Source: an uncultured bacterium (GTDB lineage: Bacteria; Planctomycetota; Phycisphaerae; Phycisphaerales; SM1A02). Taken from it: a stretch of DNA of 15,270 bases. Within the stretch, counting starts at the first letter, position 1. Every line of letters starts with the position of its first letter. The DNA is taken from contig CAIWNO010000096.1 in NCBI GenBank assembly GCA_903914045.1, positions 1 through 15,270 on the forward strand. Direction: 5' to 3'. Positions 6,791-12,698 of this stretch are shown in pieces. A program made the translations under genes and the position numbers. The notes beneath the pieces are model-generated. The model was not told the DNA's origin. It made no database searches and saw only the letters and a program-made list of their open reading frames with translations.

Positions 6791-7819
6791 ATGAGTGCCG
6801 CATCCAAGCGGCTGATCCACCTTTCGCACTATGCGCTTGCTCGCGGATTCGCCTCCTTGTTTCATTTGTTTGAGGCTGAACAAAACATGCGGACTGCGGC
6901 CATGTTGGCCCGCATCTTCACGCATCTGGGCGCGCATCGTTTGCAAAGGGCTGGCGTGAATATCCGCCGCGCCTTTCCCGATATCAACGAGGCGCAGGTC
7001 AATCTTCTGGCGGACAAAAGTGTGGAGAGCATGTTTCAACTTTTCATGGTGGAAAGCATGCTGACGCCGCAGCGTCTGCACGCGCGCAATTGGCCCGACA
7101 ATATCAAGCTTGGAACGGTTGGACCGCATATGGATTATTTGCTCTCCAAACAGCCCGCGATTTTTGTCACGGGTCACTGCGGCAACTGGGAATTGCTTGG
7201 GTTTGCATTGGCCGTGCTTGACTTTCATCTCACCGCGGTTGCCCGGCCTTTGGACAATCCATATTTAGACAAATGGTTGCTTGGCATGCGTCGACGCGGC
7301 GGACTCAGCGTGCTCTCCAAATGGAATGTCACGCAAGAACTTCAAAATATCATTCTTGAAGGCGGGCGCATTGGTTTCATTGCCGATCAAAACGCCGGAG
7401 ACGACGGGCTGTTTGTTCCGTTCTTTGGGCAAATGGCCAGCAGTTATAAAAGCATCGGGCTTCTGGCCATGCGATTTCGCGTGCCTGTGTTTGTGGGCAC
7501 CGCGGTCAGGGAAACAGACCGCCTGAAATACCGATTGGAAATTGTCGATCGAATCAATCCCGAGGATTGGGAATCTTTGGAAGATCCCCTGTTCTATATC
7601 ACCGCTCGATTCAATCGGGGTATTGAGAACTCAATTCGACTTGCGCCTGAACAATATTTGTGGGTGCATCGCCGCTGGAAAAGCCGTCCAAAATGGGAAC
7701 GCGAAGGCAATCCAATGCCAGAACGCGTGCAAAATAAACTTGCTTCATTGCCCTGGCTCTCGCCGCAAGAGTTGGATCGTCTTGTCCATCCACAACCACA
7801 AAAAGTTGCGACAAGTTGA
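6791..7819 (+). CDS. LpxL/HtrB-type lipid A acyltransferase
   Basis: A member of the bacterial lipid A acyltransferase family, which adds a secondary acyl chain from acyl-ACP to Kdo-lipid A at the inner membrane. HCGNWE (129-134) is the HX4(D/E) catalytic motif. Other family signatures follow: an ARPLDNPYLD substrate loop (151-160), GRIGFIADQN (192-201), FVPFFG (208-213), and WVHRRWKSRP (291-300) near the C-terminus. The 342-aa length fits the family (about 300-340). An N-terminal membrane helix is not obvious; only a mildly hydrophobic stretch at 12-27 could attach it. The gene starts 3 nt after the coiled-coil gene stop, with AAGG about 10 nt upstream. LpxL and LpxM cannot be told apart here, and related enzymes act on phosphatidylinositol mannosides or ornithine lipids. 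Lipid A is favoured because kdsC and lptB are close. Confidence 0.88.
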   Translation: MSAASKRLIHLSHYALARGFASLFHLFEAEQNMRTAAMLARIFTHLGAHRLQRAGVNIRRAFPDINEAQVNLLADKSVESMFQLFMVESMLTPQRLHARNWPDNIKLGTVGPHMDYLLSKQPAIFVTGHCGNWELLGFALAVLDFHLTAVARPLDNPYLDKWLLGMRRRGGLSVLSKWNVTQELQNIILEGGRIGFIADQNAGDDGLFVPFFGQMASSYKSIGLLAMRFRVPVFVGTAVRETDRLKYRLEIVDRINPEDWESLEDPLFYITARFNRGIENSIRLAPEQYLWVHRRWKSRPKWEREGNPMPERVQNKLASLPWLSPQELDRLVHPQPQKVATS

Positions 7820-7891
7820 AATTTTCTTCCTGCATTCAATTCAACTAGCCCAACATTTTTTCGTTCACACCGTTACCCTTATCCACTCAAT

Positions 7892-8203
7892 ATGTCACCG
7901 CTCGTACTGGTCATTCTTTCACGAACCAAAACAAAAGATGGTTCCCTAAGCGCAATTGGCAGCCGTGCGGAGGTTGCGCACGCGCTCTCCCTGTGCAATA
8001 CCAGCGCGGACATTGAAGGCGGAGATGTTTTATATGGCCCAGGAATTGAGATTCAATTGTCCCCAAAACAAGATCCTGTTTTACAAATGCTTTTTACCGT
8101 CACCGATAAAGATATCTCGCAGCCCGTGCTGAAACGTCTGCATCAACAATTGCAATGGAAACTTTTGGATCCTGAAACTGGCGATGAATACTTTCCCCCG
8201 TGA
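7892..8203 (+). CDS. Small conserved-looking protein of unknown function, 103 aa
   Basis: No family is recognised with certainty. The protein is soluble, with no signal peptide or membrane helix. It has an N-terminal strand (SPLVLVILSR), a middle segment GGDVLYGPGIEIQLSP, then QDPVLQMLFTVTDKDIS, and ends with LQWKLLDPETGDEYFPP. The alternation of strands and helices, with well-placed Gly/Pro, suggests a real compact alpha/beta fold. I recall similar small proteins in planctomycetes, but that is memory rather than evidence. ATG 7892 follows a 72-bp gap after the acyltransferase, with no clear Shine-Dalgarno, so it may be the third gene of that operon or have its own promoter. Its 3' end lies 21 bp from the convergent gene at 8225. 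Confidence 0.72.
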   Translation: MSPLVLVILSRTKTKDGSLSAIGSRAEVAHALSLCNTSADIEGGDVLYGPGIEIQLSPKQDPVLQMLFTVTDKDISQPVLKRLHQQLQWKLLDPETGDEYFPP

Positions 8204-8224
8204 ATGGCGTGTGACGCATTCAAT

Positions 8225-8662
8225 TCACTCCAACGTTTCACTTTCAATGCCGGCGACTTCGCCTTGCAACTTCATTTGCGCGTAGCGGCGCATCCAATTT
8301 TCCCACGTCTTGCCCGCGGCCGCGTCCTTGCCCGTGAAGCACAATGTTTGAATTGTTGATTGCTCCACGGTCATGCGCGCGCGTCCATCCTTGGGAAGAA
8401 TGCGAACCGCATGGGGCGAGGCGTTGGTGCGCTTGAGATCAAACACATAGCCTTCAATCGCGCTGCCGTCCTTCAGCTCCAGCGTGACGTCGCCACGGAA
8501 ACTGCACGCGGCCTGCAATCCCTCTTCAAATGCGGCGGAGTGTGCGCAGTCAACACGCATGTTTTCCAATTGAATTTTTGCGCTTGCGTTTTTGCCAGCA
8601 TTTTCGCCAGCATTTTCGCCAGCATTTTCACCAGCGCCCGCTTTGATATTTGTTTCAATCAT
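8225..8662 (-). CDS. Unknown protein with N-terminal AGEN tandem repeat
   Basis: A protein of about 145 aa, not assigned to a named family. After a short start (MIETNIK), four Ala-Gly-Glu/Lys-Asn units form a flexible leader encoded by the 12-bp repeat at 8589-8636. The folded part follows: AAFEEGLQAACSFRGDVTLELKDGS, IEGYVFDLKR, VRILPKDGRARMTVEQSTIQTLCFTGKDAAAGKTWENWMRRYAQ. The DVTLxLKDGxxIEGYVFD pattern suggests a small beta-barrel, LSM- or SH3-like; the FTGKDAAAGKTWENW stretch looks conserved. No signal peptide. A GTG at 8677, overlapping the upstream stop as GTGA, would add five residues and is an equally possible start; neither has a good Shine-Dalgarno. It is probably an operon with the upstream gene. 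Confidence 0.72.
   Translation of the reverse strand: MIETNIKAGAGENAGENAGENAGKNASAKIQLENMRVDCAHSAAFEEGLQAACSFRGDVTLELKDGSAIEGYVFDLKRTNASPHAVRILPKDGRARMTVEQSTIQTLCFTGKDAAAGKTWENWMRRYAQMKLQGEVAGIESETLE
8589..8636. repeat. Four-copy 12-bp tandem repeat inside a coding region
   Basis: Four 12-bp units (tttttgccagca, ttttcgccagca twice, ttttcaccagcg) lie end to end. On the minus strand they encode the AGEN/AGKN repeats of the protein at 8225-8662. Because the unit is a multiple of three, copy-number change would lengthen the protein without a frameshift. It is unrelated in sequence to the 12-bp repeat at 240-323, but has the same unit length. Confidence 0.82.
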
Positions 8663-8673
8663 GTGTGTACCGT

Positions 8674-9021
8674 TCACTCTGTGTTGGCCAAAGACTGCGC
8701 GGCCAGCGCCTCATCAAGTTGGCGAATCAACGCCTCAACATCGGCAATGGCTTTGTGCATTGAATTGCAGCCTTGGGCCACGGTCATTGGGTCTTTCACG
8801 CCTTTCGCTTGACTACGCGCGATCAATGCGCCAGCTTGATCCTTTAGGCTTTGCGCCAAAATACATGCTTCACGCAAGGCGTTCAGCCTTGGATCATTGC
8901 TTGCGACGCCATGCAGGGCCGCTGTTCCAGAAAGTCGAAGTGAGGAATTCGGCTCCGCCGAGGGCTTCACTTCAGTCACGCGGGTCGCCACTAAAGGCTT
9001 CCCAAAAAAGGATCCATCCAT
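8674..9021 (-). CDS. Small helical protein of unknown function
   Basis: About 115 aa, not recognised. The N-terminal third is irregular (DGSFFGKPLV, SSLRLSGTAAL). The rest is helical: NDPRLNALREACILAQSLKDQAGALIARSQAKGVKD, then CNSMHKAIADVEALIRQLDEALAAQSL, suggesting a short helical bundle. No signal or membrane segment. ATG 9021 is the likeliest start; an in-frame TTG at 9057 would add 12 residues, but that TTG is part of the candidate -35. The 3' end overlaps the next gene's alternative GTG start by 4 bases, so the two may act together. It is divergent from galE across a 99-bp gap. Exonuclease VII small subunit was considered and rejected. Confidence 0.65.
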   Translation of the reverse strand: MDGSFFGKPLVATRVTEVKPSAEPNSSLRLSGTAALHGVASNDPRLNALREACILAQSLKDQAGALIARSQAKGVKDPMTVAQGCNSMHKAIADVEALIRQLDEALAAQSLANTE

Positions 9022-9028
9022 ACAGTAT

Positions 9029-9057
9029 ATTCTCGCAAATATGGACGGATTAGGCAA
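9029..9057 (-). promoter_or_regulatory. Candidate promoter abutting a start codon (possibly leaderless)
   Basis: On the minus strand TTGCCT (9052-9057) and GAGAAT (9029-9034) are 17 bp apart, and the -10 is followed by seven bases and then ATG at 9021. The predicted start of transcription would coincide with the ATG. A closer-to-consensus hexamer, TATACT (9024-9029), overlaps it but sits only 2 nt from the ATG. The same TTGCCT -35 appears in the rpsT candidate promoter. Confidence 0.35.
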
Positions 9058-9120
9058 GGTGCCTTATTTCCCCAAAATGACTGATTTGTGCTTGTAAAAT
9101 ACCTCAGTGGAACCATTTCA

Positions 9121-10128
9121 ATGCACATAACTGTGACTGGCGCCGCTGGCTACATTGGGTCGCACGCTTGCCTGAAGTTGCTTGATGATGGCCACCAGGT
9201 GCATGGCTTGGATAATTACTCGCGCAGCTTTGAGCGAACCGTGCAGGCACTGCAGCGCGCGGGCGGCGATCGCTTTCATTTTACGCGGGTTGAACTGAAT
9301 GATCAGCATGCCACAACCCAGGCCTTGAAATTGCATGCGACGGAACTGGTCATGCACTTCGCGGCTTTCGCCGTGGTGCCAGAAAGTGTGAAATTTCCGC
9401 TGCTGTATTGGCACAACAATGTGGGCGCCACGGTGTCACTGCTCAACGCCATGGACGCGGTGGACTGCGGCAAATTAATATTTTCAAGCACGTGCGCCAC
9501 ATACGGCGAGCCCGCGCCAGAACACATTCCAATTGGCGAGGATTGTCCGCAGCGGCCAACGCACGCATACGGAGAAAGCAAACTTGCTTGTGAACACATG
9601 ATGCAAGCGTGGGTGCAATCACACGCGCTTGCGGAGCGCGATCGCGGCGTTGTGTTCCTGCGCTACTTCAACGTGGCTGGTGGCGATCACTTGGATCGCA
9701 TTGGCGAGGACCACGATCCCGAAACGCATCTGATTCCAATTTGTTTGCGCGCCGCCACCGGACGCCACGCGCCATTGGTTGTGCACGGCAATGATTATCC
9801 AACGCCAGACGGCACATGCATCCGCGACTATGTGCATGTTGAAGATTTGGTCCAGGCGCATATCGAGGCGATCAACTTGATTCCGCGGCGCGACACACTG
9901 GCCATGAATGTGGGAACGGGCGTTGGTGCCAGCGTGCTTGAAGTGCTGCGCGCGTGCTCCTTGGCCGCGGGACGCGAGGTTCCATTTCATGTTGGAGCGC
10001 GCCGCAATGGAGATCCGCCGCGGCTTGTATCAAATCCCGAAAAAATAGTTGGCTTGACCAATTGGCGGCCTACGCGCTCATCGCTTGAAGACATTGCGCG
10101 TAGCGCGTGGCGCTGGGTGAATCGATAA
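9121..10128 (+). CDS. galE: UDP-glucose 4-epimerase
   Basis: A cytoplasmic SDR-family enzyme that interconverts UDP-glucose and UDP-galactose using bound NAD, supplying galactose units for LPS core, O-antigen or exopolysaccharide. The 335-aa length is usual. The N-terminal Rossmann motif is TGAAGYIGSH (6-15, GxxGxxG). FSSTCATYGEP (121-131) holds the catalytic Ser/Thr, and YGESK (150-154) is the YxxxK pair. RYFNVAGGD (181-189) and GTCIRDYVHVEDLVQAH are characteristic of GalE rather than other extended SDRs. ATG 9121 is chosen because the Rossmann strand starts immediately (MHITVTG) and GTGGAA lies 8 nt upstream; a GTG at 9088 adds 11 unrelated residues. No Leloir pathway genes are nearby. Related UDP-GlcNAc or UDP-uronate epimerases are less likely from the RYFNVAG and IRDYVHV motifs. 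Confidence 0.92.
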   Translation: MHITVTGAAGYIGSHACLKLLDDGHQVHGLDNYSRSFERTVQALQRAGGDRFHFTRVELNDQHATTQALKLHATELVMHFAAFAVVPESVKFPLLYWHNNVGATVSLLNAMDAVDCGKLIFSSTCATYGEPAPEHIPIGEDCPQRPTHAYGESKLACEHMMQAWVQSHALAERDRGVVFLRYFNVAGGDHLDRIGEDHDPETHLIPICLRAATGRHAPLVVHGNDYPTPDGTCIRDYVHVEDLVQAHIEAINLIPRRDTLAMNVGTGVGASVLEVLRACSLAAGREVPFHVGARRNGDPPRLVSNPEKIVGLTNWRPTRSSLEDIARSAWRWVNR

Positions 10129-10139
10129 AAGAATCGGCG

Positions 10140-10154
10140 CACGCCGCGGGCGTG
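10140..10154. terminator. Small hairpin between convergent galE and barrel genes
   Basis: CACGCC (10140-10145) pairs with GGCGTG (10149-10154) around a GCG loop, in the 28-bp gap between two convergent stops. It is GC-rich and well placed to act in both directions. On the plus strand only ATTTAA follows, and on the minus strand a TTCTTTT tract is 8 nt away, so termination efficiency is uncertain. Confidence 0.35.
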
Positions 10155-10156
10155 AT

Positions 10157-10864
10157 TTAAAATGGAAGTGAAATGCCGGCGTACAACTGAATGCTGTTGC
10201 GGCCATCATTGTTGTCGGCCACGTTGGCGTTAGAAATATGCGCCCAGCGTATTCCAGTAAGAATGCGGGCGTTTTGGGCCACTTCAAATGAGGCGCCCAC
10301 GCCAATTCGAGGCGTAAAATTTACGGATGAACCACTCGATGGCACGTTGGCGCCGCTGAACATAAGGCCAACGCCAGCGTCGGCGTAGATGCTCCACGTG
10401 TCGCGCGCCAAAAAATGCCAGCGAAACATGAACGCGGGGCCGGCGCCCCAGGTGTTGCCGCCACCTTGTGAGAACCACGCGACTTCTGGTCCAAAATCAA
10501 AACTGAAATTGTCAATTAAAAACCAACTTGCGTACCACGCGCCTTGCAATTGATTGTCGCTGTCAAAATCATTCATCCAACTGCCTTCAAGTTCCCAACG
10601 CCACGAACCCTTGGCACCAAATTTCGCCGGCGCATTATCCTTGGTCGGCGCGGCCTTGGCGCTGGATGATGTTGGAGTGATGGCGTTCTGCGTGCTTTGG
10701 GAGATCATGCACATCATTGGCGCGCTGTCGCTTAGCAATGAATTTGTAAATGTTGCGGATTCAATTGGCGCCACTGGGTCCATGCTTGACATGTTTGTCA
10801 TGGCGGCAAGCGCTGTCACTGCGGATAAAATTGGCACGCATGAATGGTAACACTGTTGTGCCAC
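10157..10864 (-). CDS. Outer-membrane beta-barrel protein, PagL (lipid A 3-O-deacylase)-like
   Basis: Predicted outer-membrane barrel. The N-terminus (residues 10-21 hydrophobic) resembles a signal peptide, although it lacks positive charges; a low-complexity Ser/Thr/Ala stretch (34-85) follows. From about 86, alternating aromatic/hydrophobic strands (WRWELEGSW, AWYASWFLIDNFSFDFGPEV, FMFRWHF, WSIYADAGVGLMF) end in LYAGISLPF with the C-terminal Phe recognised by the barrel-assembly machinery. GIRWAHISNAN (204-214) matches the PagL H-x-S-N-A motif: His209 and Ser211 fit the catalytic His and Ser. The third PagL residue, a Glu 14 positions after the His, is Asn223 here. So it could be a lipid A 3-O-deacylase, a divergent one, or a non-enzymatic relative. 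The GTG start at 10864 is uncertain; a GTG at 10837 is the alternative. It is a single gene, convergent with galE. Confidence 0.72.
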   Translation of the reverse strand: MAQQCYHSCVPILSAVTALAAMTNMSSMDPVAPIESATFTNSLLSDSAPMMCMISQSTQNAITPTSSSAKAAPTKDNAPAKFGAKGSWRWELEGSWMNDFDSDNQLQGAWYASWFLIDNFSFDFGPEVAWFSQGGGNTWGAGPAFMFRWHFLARDTWSIYADAGVGLMFSGANVPSSGSSVNFTPRIGVGASFEVAQNARILTGIRWAHISNANVADNNDGRNSIQLYAGISLPF

Positions 10865-10991
10865 GCGTCTTGCGCGGCGTCACGTCATGCGGGCGCGCGA
10901 TATTTCATTTTTTGTTTCAAGATGCGCGGTCAATCAGTTCGACGCTTCACACGCTTGCATTCATGTTGTGAAACCATGTGTAAAAATAACA

Positions 10992-11052
10992 CCGCCGTCT
11001 GGTCGCTCCGACACGCACAGACGGCGGCTCCCGCAACCCCTATAGGATTGCG
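10992..11052 (-). ncRNA. Candidate structured RNA: two adjacent hairpins
   Basis: CCGCCGTCT (10992-11000) and AGACGGCGG (11019-11027) form a perfect 9-bp stem; an inner GTCG/CGAC hairpin fits its loop. Next to it, CGCAACCC and GGATTGCG (11032-11052) form a second stem of eight pairs around TATA. On the minus strand the only imperfect pair is a U-G wobble, whereas on the plus strand it is a C-A mismatch; this favours a minus-strand RNA. On the minus strand the larger hairpin is followed by TGTTATTTTTA, a possible terminator tail. It could be the end of a small RNA, or a leader/attenuator of the barrel gene 128 nt downstream. The pairing is seen directly; the function is inference. Confidence 0.35.
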
Positions 11053-11360
11053 CTGATGAGTTTTCCGGCAAAGCACAGTATCTATCCAAATTGGCCAGAA
11101 TCAATGGCCGAAGCCAAACTTCCTTGGAATCTTTGCAAATTTATTTTGAACGCCTAAGCCCTTGTTTTAATTGTGTTTACAGAAGCACCTCGCTTAAACG
11201 CCGCAAATTAAAGGCCTACATATTACGCACAAAATTCTCCTTCACCCAAGAATGCCAAATGCTTGTTTTTGCGCTTTGCAACAGCCTTCGTAGGCACCAA
11301 GACAGCCGCATGTTGATTATTTATTGAAATTGAGGGGTCTTACAGACCACAGAGTGAGCC

Positions 11361-11384
11361 AAAAATGACAAGGCTAGGCCTTGG
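11361..11384 (-). terminator. Rho-independent terminator of the PEGA lipoprotein gene
   Basis: On the minus strand, CAAGGC-CTA-GCCTTG (11369-11383) forms a 6-bp stem with a 3-nt loop, followed by TCATTTTT with a run of five T (11361-11365). It starts about 14 nt after the TAA stop of the lipoprotein gene. Placement, stem and T-run fit a standard intrinsic terminator, though the stem is short and the T-run is offset by three bases. Confidence 0.65.
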
Positions 11385-11397
11385 CACCCATAGACCT

Positions 11398-11904
11398 TTA
11401 GTCTTTGGGCCGCTCGCTTACAGGCAGCACCGAGCTTGGCACTGGAAGCACATTCTTGGGCGCGGGAGGAACCGGAGCGTTCTGCATTTGCGTCACGGCC
11501 GCTTCGGCGGTTTCCATTTCAGGCGCCTCAAATAAACGGGTGCGCAAATTCTTGGCGCGCTCCAACACCGCCGCCTCATCGCTGTCCGTTGGAATCATGG
11601 TGAAATGCCACTTCACGCGGCTGGTCAACTTGGCTGGAATAACTTCCGCAATTAGATCGGCGCCAACAAAATCCCAGGCGGGTTCGTCGGCATCACCAAA
11701 ACCAGAAATAGGCTCAAAGCCATCGCGTCGAAGACGAACATCGTAACGACCGTAATACGTGAACTCAATTGAACAAGGAGTTCGACCCACTTCGCGATCG
11801 TTCAACCACACCAACGCGCCTTCGGGTTCGCTGGTGATTTCAATAGTGCGACGAACGCACGCGCTCATCAAGCCCAGCGCAAGAATGCAAGTCAGCAATC
11901 TCAT
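11398..11904 (-). CDS. PEGA-domain lipoprotein
   Basis: A predicted exported lipoprotein of about 168 aa. The N-terminus (MRLLTCILALGLMSAC) is a short signal peptide ending in a lipobox-like MSAC; the cysteine would be lipidated. Directly after it comes a PEGA-type domain: VRRTIEITSEPEGALVWLNDREVGRTPCSIEFTYYGRYDVRLRRDGFEP, the usual surface-layer-like beta motif with PxGAxVxxxxxxxGxTP. The remainder (DEPAWDFVGADLIAEVIPAKLTSRVKWHFTM) is conserved-looking, and the C-terminus is Pro/Val/Ala-rich and probably disordered. The partner is unknown; PEGA domains often bind or support envelope structures. ATG 11904 is preferred over an in-frame GTG at 11910. The gene is divergent from lptB with about 40 bp between starts, so their promoters must overlap. 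Confidence 0.82.
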   Translation of the reverse strand: MRLLTCILALGLMSACVRRTIEITSEPEGALVWLNDREVGRTPCSIEFTYYGRYDVRLRRDGFEPISGFGDADEPAWDFVGADLIAEVIPAKLTSRVKWHFTMIPTDSDEAAVLERAKNLRTRLFEAPEMETAEAAVTQMQNAPVPPAPKNVLPVPSSVLPVSERPKD

Positions 11905-11943
11905 GCGCACACTGTAGCGAAATCTGCCGCTAGCATCTGCAGC

Positions 11944-12681
11944 ATGCCGCTTCTAGAAGCCAACGCGTTGCAGAAAACATATGGTCACCGCCGCGTGGTC
12001 GATCAAGTCACGTTTCATGTCAGTGAGGGTGAAATTGTTGGTTTACTTGGTCGAAACGGCGCGGGAAAAACCACCAGTTTCCGCATGGCCATGGGCATGA
12101 TCACGCCTGAAAGTGGCAGCGTGAATTTTCGCGGTCAAGATGTGACCTACTTGCCCATGTGGCGCCACGCCAAGTTGGGCATGGGGTATCTCAGCCAAGA
12201 GCCAAGCGTTTTTCAGCGGCTCAGCGTGGAGGAGAATTTGCTGGCCATCTTGGAGACCATTCCTAAAATTTCCTCCAAGGAGCGTCTGTCGCGTTGCGAC
12301 GCGCTGCTGTCGCAATTTGGTTTGCAAATTAAACGCAAGGAGCAAGCGCGCACATGCTCTGGTGGCGAGCGTCGGCGCTTGGAAATTGCGCGCGCGTTGG
12401 TGACGCAACCCGCCCTCATTCTTCTTGATGAGCCCTTCGCCGCGGTCGATCCACACACGGTGGAAGAGTTGCAAAATGAAGTCCGCACATTGGCCAAGAC
12501 TGGCATCGCCATTTTGGTCACCGACCACAATGTGCAGCAAACACTGCGCATTTGCGACCGCGCCTACATCATTCATGAAGGAAAGAATTTGCGCGAAGGC
12601 ACTCCCAAGAGCATCATCAATGATCCAATGGTGCGCGAGGCTTATTTAGCCGGCACATTCCGCGGCAATGAGTTCGACTGA
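11944..12681 (+). CDS. lptB: LPS export ABC transporter ATP-binding protein LptB
   Basis: The cytoplasmic ATPase that, with LptF and LptG, extracts LPS from the inner membrane and passes it to LptC. All ABC motifs are present: Walker A GRNGAGKT (36-43), Q-loop in YLSQEPSVF (82-90, Gln85), signature SGGER (139-143), Walker B LILLDEP (158-164, catalytic Glu163) and H-loop His195 in TDHNV. The GYLSQEPSVFQRLSVEENL segment, LLDEPFAAVDPHTVEELQ and the C-terminal AYLAGTFR are typical of LptB and separate it from the closely similar branched-chain amino acid ATPases (LivG/LivF). The 245-aa length is normal. Unlike in proteobacteria it stands apart from kdsC and the LptC/OstA-like gene, about 8 kb away. 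No Shine-Dalgarno is visible upstream of the ATG, so a leaderless mRNA is possible. Confidence 0.92.
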   Translation: MPLLEANALQKTYGHRRVVDQVTFHVSEGEIVGLLGRNGAGKTTSFRMAMGMITPESGSVNFRGQDVTYLPMWRHAKLGMGYLSQEPSVFQRLSVEENLLAILETIPKISSKERLSRCDALLSQFGLQIKRKEQARTCSGGERRRLEIARALVTQPALILLDEPFAAVDPHTVEELQNEVRTLAKTGIAILVTDHNVQQTLRICDRAYIIHEGKNLREGTPKSIINDPMVREAYLAGTFRGNEFD

Positions 12682-12698
12682 CGCGCTTTCAAATGGTT

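Larger units (their letters stand above)
10865..11397. other. Gene-poor, AT-richer intergenic region with hairpins
   Basis: This 533-bp stretch separates the barrel gene from the PEGA lipoprotein gene. Lines around 11161-11280 are about 40% GC, clearly below the rest of the window. It contains, left to right: a possible minus-strand -35 TTGACC (10928-10933) upstream of the barrel gene; the hairpin cluster at 10992-11112; a 33-codon open frame at 11056-11157 (AGGA 8 nt upstream of its ATG); an apparently featureless part at 11160-11340; and the PEGA gene terminator. Other open frames here have no protein-like character. No transposase remnant or tRNA was recognised. Confidence 0.6.

Noticed and set aside
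8674..9021. Exonuclease VII small subunit (XseB)
   Set aside because: It is longer than the usual ~80 aa and lacks the FEEALxxLExIVxxLE pattern.
9088..9120. Earlier GTG start for galE
   Set aside because: The added 11 residues precede the Rossmann strand unnaturally; ATG 9121 has an SD-like site and a canonical N-terminus.
11053..11085. Hammerhead ribozyme, from the CTGATGAG core
   Set aside because: The required GAAA segment and flanking stems are not present; the motif is likely chance.
11091..11327. Plus-strand open frame of 78 codons in the intergenic region
   Set aside because: There is no ribosome-binding site or recognisable domain, and it overlaps the hairpin cluster and the other small frame.
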